From assembly GCF_040869045.1 (NCBI RefSeq), contig NC_090319.1, positions 377,843,601 to 377,907,600 on the forward strand: a stretch of DNA of 64,000 nucleotides. Reading direction: 5' to 3'. Shown here piece by piece: positions 1 through 10,825 of this stretch. The translations under genes were made by a program, and so were the position numbers. The number at the start of each line of letters is the position of its first letter. The first letter of the stretch is position 1. The notes beneath the pieces were generated by a model. It searched no databases, was not told where the DNA came from, and saw nothing but the letters and a program-made list of their open reading frames with translations. This DNA comes from Eurosta solidaginis. Its lineage: Eukaryota > Arthropoda > Insecta > Diptera > Tephritidae.

Positions 1-135
1 ACGCCTTATTCAAGAGTGCATGGAGAGTGTTTTAAGGCGATGCCAGTGCAATTACAACTTCTCCAACCCAATTGTAAACGTCGCCTACCGGTGGCGGATC
101 CAGTTCATTAAGTAGCCGAGGCTCTCGTACCAGAT
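1..135 (+). repeat. SINE family A fragment (CAA-tailed)
   Basis: This diverged piece matches the middle of the SINE family seen most completely at 31336-31750 (opposite strand). The shared parts are the segment around 'cttctccaacccaattgt' and the following 'gtggcggatccagtt' region. The 5' part lies outside the window and the 3' part is lost. It has no coding content. Confidence 0.6.
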
Positions 136-1700
136 AGATCAATAATGTTCGGCAAAAGACTATCATTATCGTTAAAACTGCACAAATATTTAGGAGTCTT
201 CTTATCGCTGTAAAAAGACGTAGTAAGAAATGTGCAGAAATAAGATTAAAAAAGAAAAATCAAAAAGAATGAATTTTAGATAACAAGGGTATATTCTCAC
301 GCAACCTTGACTTATTTAATATTAAATGTGAGTGGTGCAAAGATGGCATACACACACAAAACTCTTGTACGAAGGAAAGCTTTTTGTCGAATGTTACATA
401 ATTCCAGAACTACAGCGTCATGGAAAAAAGATTGATTCAATCCCTGGGTTGGGCAAAACAATGTCTAAGGGTACATATCAGCTTTGGATAATAAATAAAC
501 ATGATAAAACAATCCGAAGTCAAATAATAGGCTACCGCAATATTTAGTACTAGAGTTTGATAATAAAGGCGCTTAAGTTTACAGTATTCGCTGGGCTTTG
601 CGGACTCCAAATTTGTTACGGCAGGGGGAGTGATGGGGTGGGAAGACTTAGAAAAGGTTCCACGTGCTCTTATTATATCGGACTTGAGATAGTAAAGTTA
701 TGTACTACTTAAGATGAAAGTACTTTGAGTATATTTGTAGCTCCCACAACAAAAGTAAAAACAAGAATCATAGGTTACATTTTTTAATTCAATGATTATT
801 GGTTGTAATATAGTTTATGTTACTATAATTTATTTGCTGGTATTGCAGAAAATTTATTTTATTTAACAAAACTTTAAACTTACAATTTTTCTCCAATATC
901 AATTACAAAACTTTATTTAATTTAATTTAATTATTTTTTTATTTTACTTAATTAGATTATTTTTTATGTAATTTATTTATAAGTGAATTTGAAGTGTTTT
1001 ACTTAATTCAGTTAAACCATTTGTATATTATTTTATTAAATTGAATTTAGTTAAATAAAAATTAAGTTAATTTTTTTGAAGTTGTCTTATTTTATTTTGA
1101 TTTATTTTAATTTGATTTGCTATGATTGGATTTAATTTTACTTAATTATGCCTGATGAGTTTTAAATATTATGCATCAATACTTGGTCTGTTTGTTGTTG
1201 GTGTTAAACAACAACTTTCATCCCCATACTGTCACACCATACCTTAAGCTGCTGTCATCACAACAACAACATATCAGCTGCGCTGTGACTGCAGGTAACT
1301 TTGGATTACGTTTGCGATCTTCATCAATAGCAACGCTGAACGTGCTCAACAAGCAACACAACGTGAGTGCCAAACGAAGTTGGGCGCCAAAAACAACTAC
1401 AGCTCTCCAACTGAGTCAGCTGACTCAAATGATGACAACTTGTTACAGGGGTTGGCGAGTTGAGCGCTTGCAGCAAGCAAGCAACAGTTACAACTGTCTT
1501 CGGTGCATCGTTTCTCATTTTGAACCTTAGCCGGTCACACTACAAAAAAAAAAAAAATATATATATAAAGACAAAAATAAAAAAACAAGTAGCCTACGAC
1601 CAACGCTATTATTCGGTATCGCATCACAATACACCAATACATACAAACATTGATTGTGCATACATACGTATGTATGTGAGTTAGCTGAAGATGTTGCTGT
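136..1700. other. AT-rich upstream intergenic DNA
   Basis: No gene is supported here. Roughly 780-1150 is very AT-rich with many TTTAATTTAATT-like runs. Short open frames at 332-547 and 1171-1530 show no recognisable domain or biased composition and are probably chance. The stretch just before 1700 should contain enhancers of the Tweedle gene, but I cannot identify a specific site. Confidence 0.5.
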
Positions 1701-1725
1701 CAATTGTGGTGTCTGAAATTTTTTG

Positions 1726-1761
1726 TATAAATTGCTCAAGTCTCTGTGTTGCATCGTCAGT
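1726..1761 (+). promoter_or_regulatory. Core promoter (TATA + Inr) of the Tweedle gene
   Basis: A TATAAA sequence starts at 1726 and a fly-type initiator TCAGT lies at 1757-1761. The putative +1 A is 33 bp after the first T of the TATA box, which is the normal arrangement in flies. It would give a 5' UTR of about 317 nt before the ATG at 2076. Transcription start is inferred from motifs only. Confidence 0.65.
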
Positions 1762-2075
1762 ACAGCATTTGATTTAGTTTAATAAACAACATCAATAGCA
1801 ACGAAAAGTGTTAAATTAAAACAGAACTTTCCATCCTTCTATCCCCACTATTCACTATTTTTTCATAACCAAATATAAATAATTTAATCAACCACAGTGA
1901 AACACATTACTCATACGCACCGTTGATTTAAAAAGGATTACATATACGGTACGAGTGTGTGTGTGTGTCTGTATAAGTGTTTTAGCGCAGTGAAAAGTGT
2001 TCGATAATTTTCGGTTAATAAAATATAACGTTGTACGTCGTGTCCGTGAGTTCGGTTTAACGCGTTTGCATCAAA

Positions 2076-4545
2076 ATGAAAACCTTCATCTTGTTATCCT
2101 GTATAGCGCTGGCGGCAGCTAGGCCAGAAGCGGGCTATGCTTATAATAGGCCCGGTGGTGGTGGTGGCTCCGGCGGTGGATTTGGCGGTAGCTCTGGAGG
2201 TGGATTCGGTGGTAGCTCTGGAGGTGGATTTGGTGGTAGCTCTGGAGGTGGATTTGGTGGTAGCTCTGGAGGTGGATTTGGCGGCGGTTCAGGCGGCTTC
2301 GGTGGTGGTGGCGGTAGCCTAGGAGGTTTTGGTGGAGGACTCGGCGGCGGTGGCGGCGGCGGATTTAGTGGCGGTGCTGGTGGTGGTGGCGGTTTCGGCG
2401 GTGGTGGTTTCGGAGGAGGCGCTAGCGGTGGCGGTTTCGGAGGAGGTGTGTAAGGTTTTAAAGAAGAGTGTGTTTTTTTTTAAATCGCAAATTTTTATAA
2501 GAAGCCAGTTTCAAAACTTTTTTCTTTAAGTTTCGGTAAAAAGTGTTGAAATGCACTTGCAATTAAATACAAGTAATTGAAAGTAGTCTGAAGTTATTTC
2601 AACTATCATTAACCTTAAAAAGAGTAATCGCAATTACTTGAAAATAATTAACAGTTTCAAAAACACTTTAAGTCTCGAAAGCTCTAAAAAGATATCAAAA
2701 GTGCCTGCACGCAATTTAGAGCATCAAAAGCATTAAAGTAGCTAAAGTAAACAAAATACTTAATTTGAAAACAGCTTAAAATCTCAAAAGCATCGAAAAT
2801 TAATCAAAATTACTTGAAAGATAATTTGAATACCGAGAACTGTAACATAAATTAATCAAGTTTACAGTTTGAATCAAAACTACTTGAAAGGGTTTTAGAG
2901 CGTCAAAACATTTAGTAGTTGTAGAAGTAAAATAATTAAAATTACTACAACAGTAAATGAAAGTAAGAAAAAGTTCTTGCAAACAGCTTAAGGCTTAAAA
3001 CCATTCAAAAGTAATCGAAAGTAATTTAATAGTACAGTATATTCAAGTAAGGAAAGGTAATTGAAAGTAATCAAAAGTATTTGAAAGCGGCTTAGAGCCT
3101 CGACAACTTTTAAAAAATTTTGAAATTATTTTAAAGTAATTAAAAGTCCCAAAAACATGAAAAGAAGACCTACTTTAAAGTAACTAAAAGTTTAAAATTT
3201 TTTAAAAGTATTCAAAAGTAGTTGAAAGAATATCAAAAGTTTTTAAAAAATTAAAAGAGTCTCAAAACATTACAGTAACTAAAAGTAATCAAATTTACAT
3301 GAAAGTAATTTAAAGTCGGAAAAGCATTAAAAAGTATTTTTAAGTATTGAAGGTAATTTTAAAAGAGATAAAAATTCAAATTGATTTCAAGTATCTGAAA
3401 TCAAATGAAAGAAGGAGACTACGAAGTAGCTGTAAGTATTTCCAAGGTTTTTCAAGTAATTTGAAGTCTCCAACAACATCAAAGTAGTTATTATACTAAA
3501 TTTCGCTTGACTAGAATTAAAAGTTTTTACATTTGAAAACAAACATTTTTTAAAGTATAATTTTTGGAACGTCAACGCTATAAGCAGAAAGTAATTTAAT
3601 GCTATTTAAAGTACTTCAATTTAATTTTAAGTAACTTAATATTTTTGAAAGTGAATAATGTTACTCGGATGAAATCAAGAAATACGAATATTGTTGAAGT
3701 AACTGAAGTATTTAAAGCCTTCAAAACAATTTAAATAATTGAAAGTAATTGAAATAGCGTAAAAATAATGAAAGTATTTTTTAAAGTAAACTTTAGTTTT
3801 TGAAGATATTAAAGCAGTTAAAATTAATTAAATGTATTTAAAATAAATCAAAAGTATTTTGATATAATAAAAGTAATCAAAATCAAAGACTTTGTAATAG
3901 CCACTAGCCGTTTCAAAATTATAAAACCTAATACCTTTTTTTCTTCTCCTCTACACAGGTTCCGGTGGTGGCGGCTTCGGCGGCGGTGGTGGTGGCACCA
4001 CGCTTGTGCAGAAACATATCTACGTGCACGTTCCTCCACCAGAGCAAGAAGAAATTCGTCAACGTCCCAACATCCCGATCGGTCAAGCGCAAAAGCATTA
4101 TAAGATCATCTTCATTAAGGCACCATCTCCACCCAGTTACCAAGCACCCGTCATTCCAGTGCAACCACAAAACGAAGAAAAGACATTGGTTTATGTATTG
4201 GTTAAGAAACCCGAAGATCAGCAAGATATTATTATACCTACACCAGCGCCTACACAACCCTCCAAACCGGAAGTATACTTCATCAAATACAAAACTCAAA
4301 AAGAGGGAGGCGGTGGTGGCGGCGGCGCTGGTATCGGAGGAGGTAGCGGTGGTGGTTTTGGTACTGGTATTGGCGGCGGTCTTGGCGGTGGTTTGGGTGG
4401 TGGAATCGGTGGTGGCAGCGGTGGTCTCGGCGGCGGTATCGGAGGCGGTGATGGCGGTTACTCCGGTGGTGGCGGCAGCGGTGGTGGCGATATCTCAGCG
4501 CCATCATCCAACTACGGACCACCTGGCAAATCCGGACCATACTAG
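2076..4545 (+). CDS. Tweedle-family (DUF243) cuticle protein, two exons
   Basis: The model joins 2076-2445 and 3959-4545 (957 nt, 318 aa). The ATG sits in a good fly context (ATCAAAATG) and opens a signal peptide of about 15 residues, with cleavage likely after LAAA, so the product is secreted. Residues from about 30 to 123 are glycine-rich with tandem GGGFGGSS octamers. Exon 2 starts with more Gly, then carries the four Tweedle blocks in order: KHIYVHVPPPE, KHYKIIFIKAPSPP, KTLVYVLVKKPE and KPEVYFIKYKTQKE. A second glycine arm with GGGLGGG-type repeats follows. Tweedle proteins are structural components of insect cuticle, thought to bind chitin, and affect body shape. The 2446 splice donor (GAG/GTGTGT) is chosen because it alone keeps frame with the acceptor CTACACAG/GT, making a Gly codon across the junction. 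The reading frame of exon 1 otherwise stops at 2451. The exact Tweedle paralogue cannot be assigned from sequence alone. Confidence 0.9.
2172..2291 (+). repeat. 24-bp coding tandem repeat in Tweedle exon 1
   Basis: Five consecutive 24-bp units encode GGGFGGSS-type octamers, differing only at a few third positions and in the last unit. Such an array is expected to change copy number by slippage, so the length of this arm may vary between individuals. Confidence 0.9.
2446..3958 (+). other. Tweedle intron, made largely of a degenerate AAAGTAATT-like repeat
   Basis: The 1513-bp intron has a donor GTGTGT and an acceptor preceded by a long pyrimidine tract (TTTTTTTTCTTCTCCTC). From about 2540 to 3860 it consists almost entirely of imperfect 8-12 bp units of the form (A)AAAGTAATT, with variants such as 'gaaagtaatttaaagt' and 'aaaagtattcaaaagta'. 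There is no ORF or transposon end. It looks like a slippage-expanded intron that has decayed. Confidence 0.75.
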
Positions 4546-4625
4546 ACACACATCGATGATTGAAATGCGAAAGAAGACGAGCAAAAACAGTGAAATGTTT
4601 ATATGAAGACTATAGCAAATTGATG

Positions 4626-4631
4626 AATAAA
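4626..4631 (+). terminator. Polyadenylation signal AATAAA
   Basis: The canonical hexamer lies 81 bp after the Tweedle stop codon. Further AATAAA motifs occur around 4884 and 4925, so longer 3' ends are possible. Confidence 0.55.
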
Positions 4632-4639
4632 AAAATTTT

Positions 4640-5940
4640 AACGAAAATACGACAAACTACGTGTCAGAACCAAACGAAAATGGTGCTAAACGAAATTCGT
4701 TGCAGCGATGATTATAGCTAAAGTTGCCGGCTAGTCTTGTTAACCGATAACATGCACGTTATTTGTTAAATTTTTATTTTTTTTTTTAATTTTATTTTTT
4801 TTTTAACACAAAAATATGTCGTGACCATACGAAACCGTTAAGAAAGCAAACGAAACGCAGATAAAACCGAAAAGTAAACAAAAATAAACAAAACAATAAT
4901 TGCATTATATGCGAAGAATGCTGTGAATAAACAATAAGCCAGGCCAGCGTTGAACTGTCTGGCAAGCGACCTTAACTTTGACGTCACCAGCACAAATTGC
5001 AGCAGCAGTAGACACACCCACCTCGATTGAGAATGCAGTAGCGCTGCGCAAAATGTCAAATGTCTGCGGTCGTTACCTTGCCCCATCACCCACAACTCAA
5101 TCGTGCTCATACTCATCGTTCTACAACTCTCCAGCTCTATCTCCATCCCACTACTGAGCTCCTTGCGCTCTCTAAACTACATCAGCACGCAAACTCTATA
5201 CATTTTGTATTGCATCTTGTTCTCTAAGATCAATTAACAATATGTGCGTGTGATCTTTTGTATATAAGCCATTTCCATATATATCTAACTGTTAATGTGT
5301 ATATGTATTGATCTTTTTGTTGTAAATGCGTATATGTATTGTATAATAATAATAATTAATAATTTTTGTTTTAGTTATAAGTGTGATGCGTTGATTAAGT
5401 TAATGAAAAAAATAACAACCCTCATTAAATCCATATAAAGCGCTATTAATGATTACGTTTATGTATCGTTTATTGATAGGCGCAAAGCCCATAATAATAT
5501 TTAATTATAGTTTGTGAAATATGTATTAAATTTTAAGTAAATGTATATTTAATGCACAGCATAAAAAAAAACGGTGACAAAATTTTCAAAAAAAAAAAAA
5601 AAAAAAATCTTTTTAATTGAACTGAATTTGGCGAAGGATATGAATGAAAGAAATTGATGTTCTGGACATGGTCTTTAGTTAAGCTTGATTTTGTTGCAGA
5701 TAAAAAAAAATTCCACAAAAATGAATTTTAAGCAAGGATTTTGCAAGCAAGGAAGAGCTATAGATTGGTAGCTTTGGGAGATAGACTTATGTAAATACAT
5801 AAGGAAAATTAGTACGATTTGCATGGTGATATACCTATTTTCTCTTAATATCAGAAAGTCTAAGGGCTGTTTTCTCATTAGAACTTTTAAATATATCTGC
5901 CATATAAACACAAATTTTTAAAAAAAGAAGGCAATTGGGA
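4640..5940. other. Downstream flank of the Tweedle gene, no further gene
   Basis: Non-coding sequence with poly-A and poly-T runs (4778-4803, 5586-5607) and TA-rich stretches. A 102-codon minus-strand open frame at 4838-5146 has no recognisable domain. I see no transposon ends here. Confidence 0.45.
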
Positions 5941-5954
5941 AAGACTTCACAACA

Positions 5955-6110
5955 GGCATGACGTAGCTGAATGCGTTTACAACCATTTCAACTATCGTAG
6001 GGGTGCGAGTTCGACTCCCACTCCCGGGAGAAAAGGCTTTGAAGAGATTTACAAGGTATAATCGAAACAGCTGTCGCCTTGTCCGTCCTGATGTCACGTT
6101 GTTTAAATTT
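5955..6110 (+). repeat. tRNA-derived SINE, family C
   Basis: A box A-like stretch (GTAGCTGAATGC) is followed about 45 bp later by a good B box (GAGTTCGACTCCC) and 'actcccgggagaaaagg'. A body ending 'cagctgtcgccttgtccgtc' follows. A second, more damaged copy at 48012-48145 shares the parts from the B box onward, which shows this is a dispersed family rather than a tRNA gene. Confidence 0.65.
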
Positions 6111-6175
6111 TTCCCAAATTATTAAATAAATTATAAAAACACAAATTTTGTTTACAAAAATATTTCTATTGTGTA

Positions 6176-6692
6176 GATCAACTTTGAATTTAACGACCCT
6201 TACGTAACTGAAGCACCTTTTACAACATTAGTTAGGGCAGTATTAGAATATGGCTCAGTAATCTGGAATCCACGTTATCAAGTCAATGCAGACAGTATCG
6301 AATCAATACAAAAACAATTTTTACAATTTGCCTTAAGAAATTTTCAATTGGACTCTTTATATAATCTTCCACCTTATACTAATCGATTAAAGCTTATCAA
6401 TCTTCCAACTTTTGCTAGTCGAAAGAAAATGCATGGTGTAATATTTATGACAAAGCCTTTAAATGTATCAATTTCAAACCCATTTCTTCTGAACGAAGTA
6501 AGCTTTTGTGTTCCCTCTCGGACATCGAGACGCTTCAAACCTCTTCTGCTGAAACAATGTAGAACGAACTTCGAACTAAATGAATCTTTTCGTTGTTTAT
6601 GCCAAGATTATAACTCTCACTCAAACACATTTAAAAGCTCGGACTCCATTTTTTCTATAAAAAAGACAGTTCTCACTACTCTTAATAATTAA
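6176..6692 (+). pseudogene. Non-LTR retrotransposon RT C-terminal fragment
   Basis: An open frame without an initiator reads VLEYGSVIWNP, then about ten residues on IESIQKQFLQFALR and LYNLPPYTNRLKLINLPTFA. This is the typical thumb/post-RT segment of LINE polymerases such as the jockey/CR1 type. It follows a stop at about 6173 and ends with a stop at 6690-6692. The endonuclease, catalytic RT motifs and 3' end are absent, so this is a dead fragment. The clade is uncertain. Confidence 0.75.
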
Positions 6693-6699
6693 TGTATAA

Positions 6700-7470
6700 A
6701 ACGCTTGCGTCTGTTCTCTTTAAGCATTACGCTTGGCTGATGATATATTTTCTGTAGCTGAGCAGTCTCAGATCTCGACGCTTGCCAAACCGCTGTCCAT
6801 CAAGGACTCGGAAAAAATAAAAGTTTTTATATACACATATGTATATATGTACATCGATCGCATGAACAGGATTATCCTGATTTCATTGGGCCACTGGAAG
6901 GCAGCACGCTGCAACAACGTCCATTAGAAAAAAATAAGCTTCGCTTCTATTAAGTTCCGCCAAATTGTTTACACTTTTTTTTAGTTCTTCCTACTCAAAC
7001 TAAGTCAGGTATTTTGAAACCATAAAACCCTTTATAATATTAGCTATTGAAGTCAATTTACTTTTTGTGTGTTCTACACAAAAGGTTGGCAAACTTGTTA
7101 GCTCATTGATTGCATGACCAATAGTGGAATTCTCTGACCGCATTTCATACCCAATTTCCACGCAAACATCGTAAATGATGTAAAGAAGTTAAAGGGAACT
7201 TCAAAACTAAGTTACGAAAGATATTTGTACAAAAAGTGAAGGTGTTAAAAATATATTTATTGATGGTATATTTATACGCTGAAACTGGCTTCGTAGCGTA
7301 TAAAAAGTAGAAAACGAAATGAAATGAAAATCGACATACATTTACTGCACTTTTCACTTTGGTGTCATTTAGTTAGTAGTTGTTGTAAAGAAATATTTTT
7401 AAAATTTTACGAAGTGCTTAAGAATTTAACAAAAAATATGTTCATAATGTATGGACATACCTACTATTTT
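6700..7470. other. Unassigned spacer
   Basis: No domain-bearing ORF or repeat end is recognised. Short open frames (6733-6927, 7145-7357, 7324-7518) have no family signature. There is a TATATGTA-rich stretch near 6830-6855. Confidence 0.4.
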
Positions 7471-7477
7471 AATATAA

Positions 7478-7637
7478 ATATATGTGACCCGGTCTATGAA
7501 AAGGTGGCTTATGACTAAAAAAAAAAATTACTACTACTAAGGAACTGAAGAAATGCATTGTTTATCTTTAACAGCTGTTTCTCGCAATTTCTATTTTGAG
7601 TCATAAGCCACCTTTTCATAGACCGAGTCACATATAT
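7478..7637. repeat. Small hairpin element (MITE-like)
   Basis: The arms 7478-7516 and 7599-7637 are inverted 39-bp repeats with one mismatch, centred on GTCTATGAAAAGGTGGCTTA and its complement, around an 82-bp loop. No coding capacity. No clear target duplication was found, so the superfamily is open. Confidence 0.75.
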
Positions 7638-7639
7638 GT

Positions 7640-8025
7640 ATGCTACGTAGTGTTTGTGACTAAACCCTTCTAAAGGACTGGTCCGATTTTGAGAAATTTT
7701 GTACGTGTATTCAACTGGACTTGATGATGCCTTGGGTTTACAACTTTATTCGTTTAAAATTGTATATTTCCAGGAACCAGCGACCGACCTATTTCAAAAA
7801 AAAAAAAAATGACTTGTATTGGTGTGTTCCGTGAAATTTGGTACATGGGTACGTCTTTGACTAGCTTATAGTTTGAGAACCCTTTCTTTCCGAGAAGTGG
7901 AGCAAAGACCGATCTCCTACAAAAAAGCAAATTTTTGATGCGATTTTCATTCTAGGAAGTTGACCAGGTGCTGATCTATTGTGGTAAATCGTATAAATTT
8001 TGCGATTTGTTTTAGATTTGCCTAC
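7640..8025. repeat. Degenerate tandem array, left part (split by the LTR element)
   Basis: Phrases such as 'ttgagaaccctttctttcc', 'gtggagcaaagaccgat' and 'gattttcattctaggaagt' recur in altered form to the right of the LTR element at 18994-19750. The array is old and diverged. Confidence 0.65.
8022..8025. repeat. Left 4-bp target site duplication (CTAC)
   Basis: CTAC immediately precedes the left LTR and is repeated at 18990-18993 just after the right LTR. A 4-bp duplication is usual for Ty3/gypsy integrases. Confidence 0.9.
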
Positions 8026-10761
8026 TGTGATGGAGTTAACCTGACTAAGCTACCTCTGACGAGGTCCTGTACGTGACGAAGCGTGCATGCTAGCTAAAAC
8101 CAGGTCTGAGCTCGCCGGGTTGGGGTGGTCCTTGCTTGTCACATGTGTACAGGGGTCAACCTAACACACAAAAGAAATTCATGCACATATTTGAATAGAA
8201 CCAGGCAAAATAAATCTAAACACTTTAACCCCGAAAATCCCTAAAGATAAGACAGACAACCGGAAACGGAATAAACCGGTGATGCAGCCGATCGAACCCG
8301 GGAAGCAATAAAGCCGCTTCCTTTCTCTCCTCCTACCCAACCATGAGAAATATTTTTTTTTTTTGACGTTAATCCCTAAACCCAACCATGAGAAATATTT
8401 TTTTTTTTTGACGTTAATCCCTAAACCCAACCATACCTAAAGAAGACCTAGATCACCTCACATCCCTTTTAAATAAAAAAAGTTAGCACCGATTCATTTT
8501 AAAATGTTACAATTCATTTACATATTTATTCAAGTTTTATATGTACGTATATAAATGTTGCTTTAATTTAGTCAAATCGCTGAACAATATTTCAGAGGTT
8601 TTAAATTAACATTTTCGAGCATCCCTAATACATTCGGGATATTTATCAACATTTATAAATTAAGTTACATACATACGCATTACGCTATGCATTCCTAATT
8701 TCCAATTTTAAACAGAAACAGAACTAATGAATATGTTATAATGTATGTATGTAATTCTAATTGGAATCGAAGAAAGAAAAAAAAATACCTCAAAGAGAAA
8801 AAAAAAACTTTAGTAGTGGCAACGACAAATAGTTATAACTATGCCGATAGTTATAAAATAGAAGGAGAGTATCGCGAGCACTCTCTTATGTATGTGCAAA
8901 AACTTAAATTTCTTTACTTTACTTCCCTCCATACGCGACTCTATTTCCACAAACGCATTGTAAATGAAAAGCAAAATTAAGATAGAATCAGTTAAAGAGT
9001 ACTTACCATGACCTCCAACGTTGTCAGCAGGCGCCCGTGAGTTCCGTTGCTAGATAAATGAATAGGTAAATTCTCTCTTCTCTCACAAGTTTTAACTTTA
9101 CTTTGAATTCTTATTAGAATTTTGCGCGTTTTCTTTTACTAATCACATATATGTATATGCGTAAATTCTCGTTGCAACCAGAAAATGACAATACCCTATC
9201 TCATGGGGGGTTTTTTTTCTTTTTTTTTTTTTCTCTTTTTTTTGAACAGGTCTAAGCTTTCATTAGTTAATTCTCATTTAATTAAGTAGGTATATATATA
9301 TATATATATGTATATATATTTTCTTTTATATTTTCTTTATTATTGCTATCAGTTACATTGTTTTTAAGTTCTATCTTTTTACAAGGAACCCACCAATCGT
9401 TGATTAAAAACTAAAATACCTACAATTCGCTTTGCTAGTGGAAAGCATGGCGCTACCAAATTAGGGTTTCTTGTTTAATTTTAAACGTAATTTACTCTTA
9501 AACATAATTAGGGAGTATATTGCAAGATAACCCCTTTTGAGAAATCAACACAAAATTAATTTGGATGTGAAAGAAGAAACAACTTTATATTAAATACATT
9601 TGTCTTGTTAATTGCTCCTAACTTTACTTTACAGATTTAGACGTTGCCAAATAATCATTTTATGGTGGATTTTAAAAAAACTGAGTTACCTCCTTTTGAT
9701 AGGGAGCGTCTCATGAAATCACCTTGAAATAGCAATATTTTATAGTAATATATAGGTATTTGGTTTTAAGACCCAATATTACGAATTTTATATAAGAAAC
9801 TTTATTGTATTTTTACTCCTATGCCCTTTGCTTTCGTTCGCTTAAGTTAATTTAGTCAAATTTCCATTTTTTTTTCTTCTATACCCATGTATTTATATAC
9901 TTATATGCATTTGTGCACATGTTTAGATGCCGAGGAATATATTCACTTTCATAGCGGAAAATAAGTTAAAGTGTTTTTGTTTCGATAATTGTAAACTTTT
10001 ACTGAAAATTATATTAAATTTTTAATTGTTTCCGCTTTTTTTTCTGTTGCTGTTGTGGTCTTTCTACATTTTCATTTTCTTTTATGTACACTTATATCAA
10101 TATAGGTTTTTAGGTAACATTAAGGTAATGTTAAGACAACTTTTAGGGTAGTTTAAGTTAAATTTAAATTAGCCTTTTAGTTTTAGGTTCACATTAAATT
10201 AGTTTGTAAGCTAGTCTTAAAATCGCCCAAACAACTAAAACCTGAGGGAACTCTTGGGTGGCACGTGGTTCTGTCCGTAGACTGATGAAATTTGTCCATT
10301 TCGCTGCTTCAGGAACGCCGAGGAACTCCTTTCCAGCACTAGGGATTAATTATTACTTTTAATAGCCGCGGTTTATTATTTTTTCTTCCGTTTTATTAAA
10401 AATTTTTTTCTTAAGAATTATTTTTTTTTTCGTTTACCAATGACCGCGTTACTTGGTGACCATGCACCGTGGACAATAAAAAAATTAACTCACGAGAACG
10501 TCTTTACAGCTTCATATCTCCAACCAGAAAGAAGGAGATCAATTTTGCGGAAATCGATCGTGCTCTCCTCTATATCTCCTCCTTTCTCAAACCCATCATG
10601 CACGCAGTTAGACCGTTTGCCACAGGTGTTGCCACTCAATTATGTTTTGTAACTTTAACCATATGACGGCCAATGAAGCTAACTACCTACCTTTCTGATT
10701 TAGGACACACCTATGAATATTTCTATCAGAAAAGGTTTTCAAAAACTAAGCCGCGCTCACA
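8026..10761 (-). repeat. 3' LTR (left in window), 2736 bp
   Basis: Bounded by TGTGATGG on the left and CTCACA on the right. It contains a 44-46 bp tandem duplication (8337-8430, 'caaccatgagaaatatt' units) that is also present in the other LTR and so predates insertion, a poly-T run near 9210-9240 and an AT microsatellite near 9292-9318. No long ORF. Unusually long for a gypsy-type LTR. Confidence 0.97.
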
Positions 10762-10825
10762 AATCAGGTTCCGGGTAAACTATGTGGAGCATATATTTTG
10801 CACGGGAGCTGAAAAGGGCGGTAAA

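Noticed and set aside
1171..1530. 119-codon open frame upstream of the Tweedle gene
   Set aside because: No domain, no signal peptide and unbiased composition; a shadow frame exists on the other strand too.
8179..8430. 83-codon minus-strand frame in the LTR (repeated NVKKKKYFSWLG)
   Set aside because: Translation of the LTR tandem duplication and poly-T; no domain.
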